From Gp13-AA77 sp036521995 (GTDB lineage Bacteria > Acidobacteriota > Terriglobia > UBA7540), in NCBI GenBank assembly GCA_036521995.1, contig DATDGR010000323.1, positions 1 through 32,836 of the forward strand: DNA of 32,836 nt. Direction: 5' to 3'. The position numbers and the translations under genes were made by a program. A model generated the notes under the pieces. The model was not told the origin of the DNA. It searched no databases and was given only the letters and a program-made list of their open reading frames with translations. Shown piece by piece: positions 15,924 through 23,162 of this stretch. The first letter of the stretch is position 1. Each line of letters starts with the position of its first letter.

Positions 15924-17434
15924 TGGGAACCTATAAGAGCTTTCACCATAGAGATCACCGAGAGCCACAGAGGAAAAGCACCCACCTGGACCTCTGTGCC
16001 CTCTGGGTCCTCTGTGGTGAGAGCTTTACCGCCGTCGAGCGCAGACGAATCCCCCGGCTTTCTGCTGCTTTACTCGCGGCATCGATGACCGTCATTTCCG
16101 TGGGACTCCGCGCCAACGATGCCACAGGACCTACCTTCAACTCCGAGATCGCTCCCATACTGCAGAAGAACTGCCTCGCCTGCCATTCGAGCGCCGCCAA
16201 GATGGGCGGTCTCATCATGGACAGCTACGGCGCGCTGATGAAGGGCGGCGCGCACGGCCAAGTGATTGTTCCCGGTCAGGCCGAGGCTAGCCGGCTGGTC
16301 GAAATGCTGGAAGGCAAGATCCAGCCCCGGATGCCGTTCAACAGCGATCCCCTTCCGGCGGCCGACATTGCTACCATCAAGACGTGGATCGCGGGCGGCG
16401 CCAAGGGGCTGGCTCCGGGCGAAGCCAGCGGGAACCTGTCTGCGGTTGCGATTCCCGATATCAAACCGCAGGTTCCGGTGGTCTCACCGGTCTCGTCGCT
16501 CAAATTCTCTCCGGACGGAAAGCTCCTGGCGATCGGGGGCTATCAGGAGGTCCGGCTCATCGATCCGGCCAGCGGAGAAGCAATCACAACCCTTTCCGGC
16601 CATGCGGATTATGTACGCTCCATCGCGTTCAGCCCTGACGGGAAGAGGCTGGCGGCGGCAGGAGGCGCCTGCCAGCGCAGCGGCGAGATCAAGATCTGGG
16701 ACGTGGCTTCGCGCCGGCTATTGAACACCCTGCAAGGCCACAAGGATTGCATCTACTCGGTGGCCTGGAGCCCGGACGGGAAGCTGATCGCCTCGGGCAG
16801 CTACGACAAGATGGTGAAAATCTGGGACGTGACCACGGGTAAGGAGTTACGCAATCTGCAGGATCACATTGACGCGGTGTTCGCGGTGGCCTTCAGCCCC
16901 GACGGCGAACGGCTGGCTTCGGGGTCCCAGGACCGCACCGTCAAGATCTGGGACGTGGCCACGGGCGAGCGACTGTACACCTTGAGCGACGCCTCGGACG
17001 GCCTCTCCGGCCTTGCCTATTCCCCTTCCGGCGACCAGATCGCCGCCGCTGGCTACGACAAGACCATTTACGTCTGGAGCCTGGGCAAAGACGGCGGCCG
17101 CCTGGTCCATTCGCTCATTGCAGACGAAGATAGCATCCTGGCGCTCGTCTGGTCACCGGATGGCAAGGAGATCATCACTAGCTCTTCGGACGGCTCCATT
17201 CGCTTCCGCGACGCCGCCACGTTGAACCCCATCAGTGTCATCGATCATCAACCCGACTGGGTTGAGGCCCTTGGTCTCAGCCCTGACGGCAAGTGGCTGG
17301 CCGCGGGCAGGTACAACGGCACCTTGAGCGTCTACAACTTCAAGACGTACAAACCGACCGCGAGACCCATGATGGCTTTCGCGCCCTCCGAGGCCTCCGT
17401 TAAGGCCGTCGAAAAGTCCACGGCAAGCCAATGA
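15923..17434 (+). CDS. Cytochrome-c-domain plus WD40 beta-propeller protein
   Basis: A 503-residue exported protein. Counting from ATG 15923, a hydrophobic signal core lies at about 46-62 (LSAALLAASMTVISVGL) after RRRIPR. A Planctomycete-type cytochrome C domain carries Cys84-Cys87-His88 (QKNCLACHSS), then seven WD40-type blades fill about 155-490, with repeated FSPDG and IWDV motifs (KIWDVTTGKELR, KIWDVATGERLY). The ATG overlaps the upstream TGA (TGATG), so it is translationally coupled. Residues 8-35 are encoded by the palindromic element P2; without it the protein would begin MGTYKSFTAVERRRIPRLSA, a normal signal peptide. ATG 16085 is an alternative start but cuts the signal sequence short. 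The protein probably works with its DUF1549/DUF1553 neighbour in periplasmic redox or binding. Confidence 0.88.
   Translation: MGTYKSFHHRDHREPQRKSTHLDLCALWVLCGESFTAVERRRIPRLSAALLAASMTVISVGLRANDATGPTFNSEIAPILQKNCLACHSSAAKMGGLIMDSYGALMKGGAHGQVIVPGQAEASRLVEMLEGKIQPRMPFNSDPLPAADIATIKTWIAGGAKGLAPGEASGNLSAVAIPDIKPQVPVVSPVSSLKFSPDGKLLAIGGYQEVRLIDPASGEAITTLSGHADYVRSIAFSPDGKRLAAAGGACQRSGEIKIWDVASRRLLNTLQGHKDCIYSVAWSPDGKLIASGSYDKMVKIWDVTTGKELRNLQDHIDAVFAVAFSPDGERLASGSQDRTVKIWDVATGERLYTLSDASDGLSGLAYSPSGDQIAAAGYDKTIYVWSLGKDGGRLVHSLIADEDSILALVWSPDGKEIITSSSDGSIRFRDAATLNPISVIDHQPDWVEALGLSPDGKWLAAGRYNGTLSVYNFKTYKPTARPMMAFAPSEASVKAVEKSTASQ
15936..16027 (+). repeat. Palindromic dispersed element, copy P2, with 8-bp flanking direct repeat
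   Basis: The 76-bp core 15944-16019 runs from CACCATAGAG to CTCTGTGGTG with imperfectly paired arms. It is flanked by AGAGCTTT at 15936-15943 and 16020-16027, an 8-bp direct repeat that looks like a target-site duplication. Core plus one duplication is 84 bp (28 codons), so the reading frame of the host gene is kept. Left flanks of P1 and P3 also end in GGCTTT or GGCTT, so part of the flanking repeat could belong to the element itself. Confidence 0.75.
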
Positions 17435-17471
17435 GTGCGAATCGACTATGCCCGGCGTGTCTGAGACAAGA

Positions 17472-17521
17472 AAGAATGCTATTTGGGGAAACGAACCCGT
17501 CAACTTATTGAAAACAAAAGG
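17472..17521 (+). repeat. ACGAACCC box, direct repeat copy 3a
   Basis: Contains AAACGAACCCGTCAACTTAT (from 17489) followed by TGAAAACAAAAGG and preceded by ATTTGGGG. It matches the copy at 17650-17700 over about 45 bases and is related to the boxes of the three-box element. A degenerate box GGTCAACCTATTCGAAAC follows directly. Confidence 0.75.
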
Positions 17522-17578
17522 TCAACCTATTCGAAACGTGCACAGCGAAACGCGAGAAGATAGATCGGGTGCTTCCGG

Positions 17579-17640
17579 CTTCACCACGGAGGACACAGAG
17601 GGGCACGGAGATCGAGGCGGGGTGCTCTCTGTGGTGAAAG
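17579..17640 (+). repeat. Palindromic dispersed element, copy P3 (shortened right arm)
   Basis: TTCACCACGGAGGACACAGA opens the left arm; the right arm is the shorter GGTGCTCTCTGTGGTGAAAG. The loop ATCGAGGCGGGGTGCT matches copy P1. It lies between the two ACGAACCC direct repeats. The right arm appears to have lost about 15 bases relative to P1. Confidence 0.75.
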
Positions 17641-17649
17641 GGGTTTCGA

Positions 17650-17700
17650 GAATGAATCATTTTGGGGCAAACGAACCCATCAACTTGTTGAAAACAAAGG
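17650..17700 (+). repeat. ACGAACCC box, direct repeat copy 3b
   Basis: AAACGAACCCATCAACTTGT (from 17669) followed by TGAAAACAAAGG, preceded by ATTTTGGGGC. It lies exactly 180 bases from copy 3a, which keeps both in the same reading frame. The CAACTTGTTG core is a small palindrome. Confidence 0.75.
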
Positions 17701-17833
17701 ACAGGCTTCCAAAAATGGACCAAAAACAACCCAAATCGGAGCCAAGAGCACTCAAAACCCTTCAAGAAGAGGCTTTTTTGCTCGATCGACCTAACTTTGA
17801 CAGGCTTGGCAATCCGTGGCCGGGAGGTCTGAC

Positions 17834-20446
17834 ATGAAGACGAAGAGCTTCGAGACCAACGAACGGGTTAGTCAACTGGTCCAAGTGGAGTCCAGACCGC
17901 TCTCTGGGAACAAAGCTGGAATCTCACACAAAACAAAGGGCCGAGCGGCTGCAAGTACCTCCCGGTCAATGAGGAAATGGGGGGTAGCGCGTGCTCCCCG
18001 CGGCGGGAGCCTGGCTTGTTTCCTCGTCCTGGTGCTGGCAGTGGTGTTTTGCCCTCCGCTCGGCGCTGACGAGCCCATCATACCTCCCAGCGTCTCCAAG
18101 ATATGGCCTGCCGGGATGGAGCGGGGCACCACGGCAACCTTCACCATCGAGGGCCGGAGCCTCTTAGGCGCGAAGAACGTCATCTTCGATTCGCCGGGAC
18201 TCAGCGCCCGGATCACAGACATCACGGATGTGCCCGAAAAGATCAGCGGGCCCCGAGCCGGCGTTGATCTCGGCGCCCAAGTGCCGCTTGGCAAGAAGCA
18301 GACCGCCAAGCTTGAAGTGTCGGCCGCCAAGGATGTCGAGCCGGGCATCCACCATTTCCGCGTCCAGACGCCGCTTGGAACTTCAGACATGGTTGTGCTC
18401 GACATCGGTTCCCTCCCCGAGGTTCATGAGAGCGAGAAGCCAGCAAATGCTGCGTCCCAAGCGCAGCCGGTCGAATTGCCAGCGACGATCGTGGGTACGG
18501 TGGCAGCTCCGGGCGATACCGACAGTTACGAATTCGAGGGCACGAAGGGTCAGCAGCTCGTTTTTCAGGTGACCGCGTCGGCGCTCGGTTCGCGGCTCGA
18601 GTCGCTACTCATCTTGCGCGATGCTGCCGGGCAGGAGCTGGCGAAGGCCGGTGAGAACGATCGCAAGGCGGACGCTGTGCTGACCTACCAACTGCCCCAA
18701 GACGGAAAATACACCCTATCGATTAGCGATCGCGAAAAAGGCGGAGGCATGGACCACTTCTACCGCCTCAATGCGGGTTCTTTGGTGTACATCACCGGTG
18801 TTTTTCCGCTCGGGGTGCGCGCGGGCCAAGCCGATGAGGTGGCAGTGAAAGGGGCTAACCTTGGTGGCGTCCAAAGGGCGAAGGTTGAGCCCCCCAAGTC
18901 GGCCGACGGCTGGACGACCACACCCCTCGCGATCAAGACCGACCAGGGGCCGTCGTTTAACAAGGTCGATCTCGCGGTTGGCAACCAACCCGAGATCCTG
19001 GAGCAGGAACCCAACAATACGCCTGCACAAGCCCAAATGGTCTTGTTGCCTGTCGCCATCAACGGGCACATTGACGGTGGCTCAAGAGCCGGAGGCTCCG
19101 CGGATGAAGACTACTTCCGCTTCCGTGCCCAAAAAGGTGAGCAACTGACCATCGAAGTCGAAGCTGCCCGACTGGGCTCGCCACTCGACTCCGTGATTGA
19201 GATTCTGGACGATCAGGGGAACCCCATTCCGCGCGCCACGGTCCGGTGCCTGAATCAGACCACCACCACGCTTTCCGACCGCGACTCGCGGGACGTGGGC
19301 GTTCGGCTGGTATCCACCTCGGGTCTCCGCGAGGGGGATTACCTGATGATCGGCGACGAGCTTGACCAGATTGCCTTCATTTCAGATCAGCCCGACGCGG
19401 ACATATTCGTAAAAGGAGTTAACGGGCTGCGCCAAGCCTTTCTCGGGACGTCGCCGGACGTGCGCGCCGTCAACACGCCGGTCTACAAGGCTGAGATCCT
19501 GCCTCCCGACGCGGAGTTTCCCCCGAACGGCCTGCCGGTCTTCCGCTTGACCTGGCGCAATGATGACGGCGGCCCCGACTATGGAGCGGACTCGAAGCTG
19601 GATTTCGTCGCGCCCCGAGACGGTGATTATATCCTGCATCTTAAGGACAGTCGCGGGCTGGAAGGGGCTGACTTCGCATATCGTCTCACTGTGCGCGCCG
19701 CCAGCCCGGATTTTAAGCTTGCAGCAGACCCGGATAATCCCAACATCCCAAAAGGGGGCTCCGTGCCGGTGACGGTTTCGGCGGACCGCCTTCATGGTTA
19801 TGAGGGACCTATCCGAATCGAAGTGAAAGGTCTACCAGCCCGGATTACGGCCAGCCCGGCCACGATTCCCGAGGGGCAGGATTCCACGGTGGTCTTGCTG
19901 TCGGCCTCCGCGAACGCCGCGACTGACGAGCCCCCGGCGTCCGTTCAGATCGTGGGTCACGCCAGTGTGAACGGCCGGGACCTCGTGAGACAGGCGAACC
20001 AGGGCGCGCCGCTCCAGCTTGCCTCGATCATTCCCCCGCCAGACGTGGCGGTGTCGGCCGAGCCTAGGCAGATTGCCGTTGGGCCCGGCAAGGAAGTTAC
20101 CGTCACTCTTCACATCGAGCGCCAGAATGGTTTCAAAGGCCGGGTGCCCTGCTCGGTTCGAAATCTTCCCCCAGGCGTCCACGTGGTCAACGTAGGATTG
20201 AATGGCGTGCTGGTAACGGAAGATCAGTCTACCCGCACCTTCACCCTGCGCGCCGAGGATTGGGCCAAGCCCATCGACCAGCCGATCTACGTGGTAGGCG
20301 AGGTGGAGTCGAATTCGCCCACCGAGCACGCTTCGGCTCCGCTGCTGCTGCGGGTTGAGAGCAAGGAAGAGCTCGCCAGCGCCGTTGCGGGCCGTAGGGC
20401 TGAGGGCCAGGACTCTGAGCAGGGCGGCCGTCCTCCGGATCGCTGA
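17834..20446 (+). CDS. Exported PPC-domain protein
   Basis: An 870-residue protein. From ATG 17834, chosen for its strong GGGAGG site, the signal sequence core lies late, at about 60-77 (SLACFLVLVLAVVFCPPL, then GADEP). Residues 24-46 are encoded by a dispersed repeat; ATG 17969 (residue 46) would give a normal signal peptide but has no ribosome site. The mature part has an IPT/Ig-like N-terminal region (ISKIWPAGMERGTTATFTIEG-like), one PPC domain (DTDSYEFEGTKGQQLVFQVT) and a second PPC-type domain (DYFRFRAQKGEQLTIEVE, ending GDYILHLKDSRGLEGADFAY), then two Ig-like regions. PPC domains occur in secreted proteases and in the DUF1501 gene neighbourhoods of Planctomycetes and Acidobacteriota; no catalytic domain is present. 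A role in binding or envelope attachment is plausible. Confidence 0.88.
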   Translation: MKTKSFETNERVSQLVQVESRPLSGNKAGISHKTKGRAAASTSRSMRKWGVARAPRGGSLACFLVLVLAVVFCPPLGADEPIIPPSVSKIWPAGMERGTTATFTIEGRSLLGAKNVIFDSPGLSARITDITDVPEKISGPRAGVDLGAQVPLGKKQTAKLEVSAAKDVEPGIHHFRVQTPLGTSDMVVLDIGSLPEVHESEKPANAASQAQPVELPATIVGTVAAPGDTDSYEFEGTKGQQLVFQVTASALGSRLESLLILRDAAGQELAKAGENDRKADAVLTYQLPQDGKYTLSISDREKGGGMDHFYRLNAGSLVYITGVFPLGVRAGQADEVAVKGANLGGVQRAKVEPPKSADGWTTTPLAIKTDQGPSFNKVDLAVGNQPEILEQEPNNTPAQAQMVLLPVAINGHIDGGSRAGGSADEDYFRFRAQKGEQLTIEVEAARLGSPLDSVIEILDDQGNPIPRATVRCLNQTTTTLSDRDSRDVGVRLVSTSGLREGDYLMIGDELDQIAFISDQPDADIFVKGVNGLRQAFLGTSPDVRAVNTPVYKAEILPPDAEFPPNGLPVFRLTWRNDDGGPDYGADSKLDFVAPRDGDYILHLKDSRGLEGADFAYRLTVRAASPDFKLAADPDNPNIPKGGSVPVTVSADRLHGYEGPIRIEVKGLPARITASPATIPEGQDSTVVLLSASANAATDEPPASVQIVGHASVNGRDLVRQANQGAPLQLASIIPPPDVAVSAEPRQIAVGPGKEVTVTLHIERQNGFKGRVPCSVRNLPPGVHVVNVGLNGVLVTEDQSTRTFTLRAEDWAKPIDQPIYVVGEVESNSPTEHASAPLLLRVESKEELASAVAGRRAEGQDSEQGGRPPDR
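17903..17973 (+). repeat. 71-bp dispersed repeat, copy inside the PPC gene N-terminus
   Basis: Starts TCTGGGAACAAAGCTGGAAT and ends CCCGGTCAATGAG. An inverted copy at 31750-31821 aligns without gaps with about 13 differences. In this copy it is translated as GNKAGISHKTKG...STSRSM within the frame of the PPC gene. A 20-base block at the left is nearly identical in the two copies. Confidence 0.75.
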
Positions 20447-20505
20447 TCCCCGAGACACCAGAGTCTAACGCCTCTTCGCGACACCGGAGGCGCTATGATC
20501 AGCCT

Positions 20506-21378
20506 ATGAAAAAACTGGTCATCGTGCCGATTTTTTGGATGACGCTGTCCGCCATGGTGCTGGCGCCTCAACAGACGCCGCCCCCGGACACTGCCGGTAT
20601 CGCTCAACGGTGCCAGGAGATGCTGGAAGAGGCGATCGCAGATAAGAATCCGGACATTCGCAAGGAAGCTGTGACCGCGATGAGCCTCTTGCCGATCGAC
20701 GACAAGCTGCTTGGGCAGCTCGGTTCGATGCTCGATGACCATGACGTCCCAGTCCGCGTTGCCGTGGTCTCCACCTTGGGGGACTTTAAGGATCGGCGCG
20801 TTCTTCCTCTCCTGCAGAAGGCTCTTCAAGATCCCGTTCCTGAGGTTGGCTTCACGGCCGCTAAGGTACTTTTTCGGCGCCACGAACCGGATGGGGAGCG
20901 CTTCCTGCTATCGGTGGTATCCGGAGAGACCAAGGGATCTTCGGGCTTCGTCACGAAAAAGAGCCGCGATACGTTGCGGTTGTTGCAGACGCCCACCAAG
21001 CTATTTACCACAGTCGCTCCGGATTTCGTGACCCTGGTGGTTCCGGTACCTGGCTTCGGATTAGGCCTATCTTCGGTTCAAGGCATCCTTTCTGGCGCCG
21101 ATTCCACAGCCCGCGCCGCCGCCCTGCTGTTGCTCGAAAACGAGCGGGATCCGGCGCTGGCCGACGCGGTCCTGCCGGCTCTGTCGGCCAAGGAATGGTC
21201 AGTTCGGGCCGCGACCGTTCACGTGATCGCCATGCATCCCTATCCCCAATACAAGCAGGACCTAGTGGGCTTGCTGGATGACAAGAAAGAGGCCGTGCGC
21301 CTGCGTGCGGCCGCCGCTTATCTCAGGCTCCAGCGACGGCCGAGGGAGCCGCCTCGACATAAGGCTGGAATCCATTGA
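20506..21378 (+). CDS. Exported HEAT-repeat protein
   Basis: A 290-residue protein with a signal peptide (MKKLVIVPIFWMTLSAMVLA) and HEAT-like helical repeats: NPDIRKEAVTAMSLL, DVPVRVAVVSTLGDF, DPVPEVGFTAAKVLF, DSTARAAALLLLENE, EWSVRAATVHVIAMHP and KEAVRLRAAAAYLRL. A central segment (about 140-205) interrupts the repeats and contains a Gly/Val-rich stretch (VVPVPGFGLGLSSVQGI), perhaps a membrane-contacting loop. HEAT arrays are protein-binding scaffolds. It lies 59 bases after the PPC gene on the same strand and is likely the last gene of the run; a short CGCCTC/GAGGCG hairpin occupies the gap. No enzyme motif is seen. Confidence 0.85.
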   Translation: MKKLVIVPIFWMTLSAMVLAPQQTPPPDTAGIAQRCQEMLEEAIADKNPDIRKEAVTAMSLLPIDDKLLGQLGSMLDDHDVPVRVAVVSTLGDFKDRRVLPLLQKALQDPVPEVGFTAAKVLFRRHEPDGERFLLSVVSGETKGSSGFVTKKSRDTLRLLQTPTKLFTTVAPDFVTLVVPVPGFGLGLSSVQGILSGADSTARAAALLLLENERDPALADAVLPALSAKEWSVRAATVHVIAMHPYPQYKQDLVGLLDDKKEAVRLRAAAAYLRLQRRPREPPRHKAGIH

Positions 21379-21890
21379 TCGACCAGGCGTTCTGAGTGGC
21401 TCCAGTGCCAAGCCAACCCACGTCAAGCCTCGACAAACTTTTCGCTTGACTCTTACCACGAAAACATTAAACTAACCATAGAGCTCGCTGATTTGGCACC
21501 CTCCGGCACGGGCCAAGTTTGAAGCGCCAGCTGGGCGGTCGGCCTTCCCGACCATTGCTGCACAGCATTGACGCAGAGAGCAGCAGCGTTCCTCCGTAGC
21601 GGGTGGATCCTTTTTGGGAGATCCCGCTGGCAGTTCACCAAGAAACCATTTGAGCGAAGGGATCACAGCCGCGTGGGGCCGACCCTTCACCCAGCTGGTC
21701 ACAGGCGACTGTGACGAGCGTCACTGAAAACCCACGGCCTTAGATCATTTACTGGACAAGGGGGCGAGGATGGCGCGCCGCTTGGGGCTGTGAGGGTTGC
21801 ACACCTGGCTGCGCGCGTAGCATCCAAGAGAATGGCCCCAGTAACCATTCAACCTGCGGTCCGTACCGCGATCAAGTTGTGAGGCCGGTC
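21379..21890. other. Spacer without a recognised gene
   Basis: The 512 bases after the HEAT gene hold only short frames without recognisable domains. No clear terminator, repeat of the families above, or RNA gene was seen. The right end would contain the promoter of the small gene at 21891. Confidence 0.4.
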
Positions 21891-22133
21891 ATGGAAAAAA
21901 GATACGATTTGTTTGAGCTTCCGCCCGGCGGCTTTCCGCAGTGGATCGATTCGGCAAGCGACCTTCCCGAGGCCAAGAAGAAGATGCACGATCTTCCCGA
22001 CCCCGCGCCCGGAGGCGAGTACCTCGTTCGCGACTTCTATTCAGGTATGGTTGTGGCCTACACGACGCCGAACCTCGGCCGCGCAGCGACTCCTCCGCAG
22101 CCAGTCCGGCGGCGGGCGGTAGGGGCCGCATAG
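21891..22133 (+). CDS. Small protein of a type common in Acidobacteriota
   Basis: An 80-residue soluble protein beginning MEKRYDLFELPPGGFPQWID and then SASDLPEAKKKMHDL...GEYLVRDFYSGMVVAYT. It resembles a family of short proteins with a YDLFE opening, a helix with a run of Lys/Leu, and a strand ending near the C-terminus that I recall from acidobacterial genomes; their role is unknown. The Arg/Pro-rich tail (about 63-80) looks disordered. I chose ATG 21891, with GAGG 6 bases upstream, over GTG 21879. It stands alone in a spacer-rich stretch. Confidence 0.65.
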   Translation: MEKRYDLFELPPGGFPQWIDSASDLPEAKKKMHDLPDPAPGGEYLVRDFYSGMVVAYTTPNLGRAATPPQPVRRRAVGAA

Positions 22134-22246
22134 ACGTCCCCGCAGGTGGCGATTCCGCGCGGGATCACGAGGCGCCGAGGCTTTGTCGAAGGCAACGGCC
22201 ATCGTCAAAACTAACAGCGTTTGTGGTTTGCCTGCCCGGTCTGGCA

Positions 22247-22909
22247 TCACTCTCGGTCGGGCCCGCCCGAAGACCAGCGTCCTATCGGTGGCACAACCAT
22301 CCCGATGGCCCCAGCTGCGTAGTTGAGCTGCACCAGCACGATCAAGGCGATGCTCCAATACGTGTTGAAGACACAGAGCAGAGCGCCGAACGCATAGAGC
22401 GATTGCCCAATCACGATCCGTCGGCAAATCGCGGCTGCTACATCAGGGGATAGGTTGTCCTTCACCAGACGCCTCCTGATCGCATATCCCCAACTACCAT
22501 ACAGGACCGTTCCGAGAAGCAGGATGTTGGCCCAATAGGTGAGGAGCGCGATGCGGTAGCGGGAGTGTTCGGCCAGCAGCGCGGTGGAAAACGGGGTGAC
22601 AGTGACCGCTAACAGGAACGCCAGGTGAATCCACGTCAGATGGCGGTCTGAGCGCGCCAGGTGATTGAGTTGCGTCTGCTGGCCCACCCAGAAAATTCCC
22701 AAGGTCAGGAAGCTCATTAGATACATCACGAGGCGTGGGGCGAGTAGCACTAGGGCCCGCCATAGGTCGTGCTCGCTGTGAACGGCCTCCGTGGCGGGTA
22801 CCCGCAGGTCCAGCACGAGCAGCGTCATGGCGACGGCGAAAATGCCGTCGCTCAGGGCCGCGAGGCGCTCCACGCTCTGGCCGGCGATGCGGTTGTAGGA
22901 GGTGCTCAT
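22247..22909 (-). CDS. TMEM175/DUF1211 family membrane protein (probable potassium channel)
   Basis: A 220-residue inner-membrane protein with about six hydrophobic segments. The first carries RLAALSDGIFAVAMTLLVLD, the TMEM175 signature. Characterised bacterial TMEM175 proteins form tetrameric potassium channels. The usual RxxxFSD motif reads RLAALSD here, with Leu for Phe. Length is normal for the single-repeat bacterial form. ATG 22907-22909 follows AAGGGTATGAGGG, so the upstream ATG in this string may compete. A perfect inverted repeat lies 16 bases upstream of the start (22926-22973). The MoxR gene lies upstream on the same strand across about 250 bases. Confidence 0.88.
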   Translation of the reverse strand: MSTSYNRIAGQSVERLAALSDGIFAVAMTLLVLDLRVPATEAVHSEHDLWRALVLLAPRLVMYLMSFLTLGIFWVGQQTQLNHLARSDRHLTWIHLAFLLAVTVTPFSTALLAEHSRYRIALLTYWANILLLGTVLYGSWGYAIRRRLVKDNLSPDVAAAICRRIVIGQSLYAFGALLCVFNTYWSIALIVLVQLNYAAGAIGMVVPPIGRWSSGGPDRE

Positions 22910-22925
22910 CCCTCATACCCTTCAG

Positions 22926-22973
22926 CGAAATCCTCTTGAGTACAGCTGATAGCCGATGTCAGAGAGGATTTCG
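22926..22973 (-). promoter_or_regulatory. Perfect 11-bp inverted repeat upstream of the TMEM175 gene
   Basis: CGAAATCCTCT (22926-22936) and AGAGGATTTCG (22963-22973) are perfect complements separated by 26 bases, with an inner CTGA/TCAG pair. On the minus strand it lies 16 bases before the start codon, so it could be a leader-RNA hairpin or a repressor operator. Alternatively it marks the end of the MoxR transcript. Function is inferred from position only. Confidence 0.5.
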
Positions 22974-23162
22974 AAGTAGGCTTGAATAGCGTCAGCTGTG
23001 CAGATAGCGCTCTTGTTCAGCCGTGGTGGACATGACCTGCGCGTCGCGAGGATGCCAGGGTAGTCGGCGAAGGCGTATCCAACGGAAGGGCTCGCGCGGT
23101 CGACTGGCCGCCCTGCGGCACTCGGCTTCGGCCTGTTAACGCGGCCCTTCGAAATACTTCGC

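Larger units (their letters stand above)
17435..17833. other. Repeat-filled spacer before the PPC gene
   Basis: The 399 bases hold two AAACGAACCC direct repeats, the palindromic element P3 between them, and an A-rich tail (17700-17780). A 129-codon frame (17448-17837) runs through all of them and ends with TGA overlapping the ATG of the PPC gene. Its product is mainly translated repeats (NEPVNLLKTKG, NEPINLLKTKD), so I regard it as repeat-derived and do not call it a gene. Confidence 0.6.
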
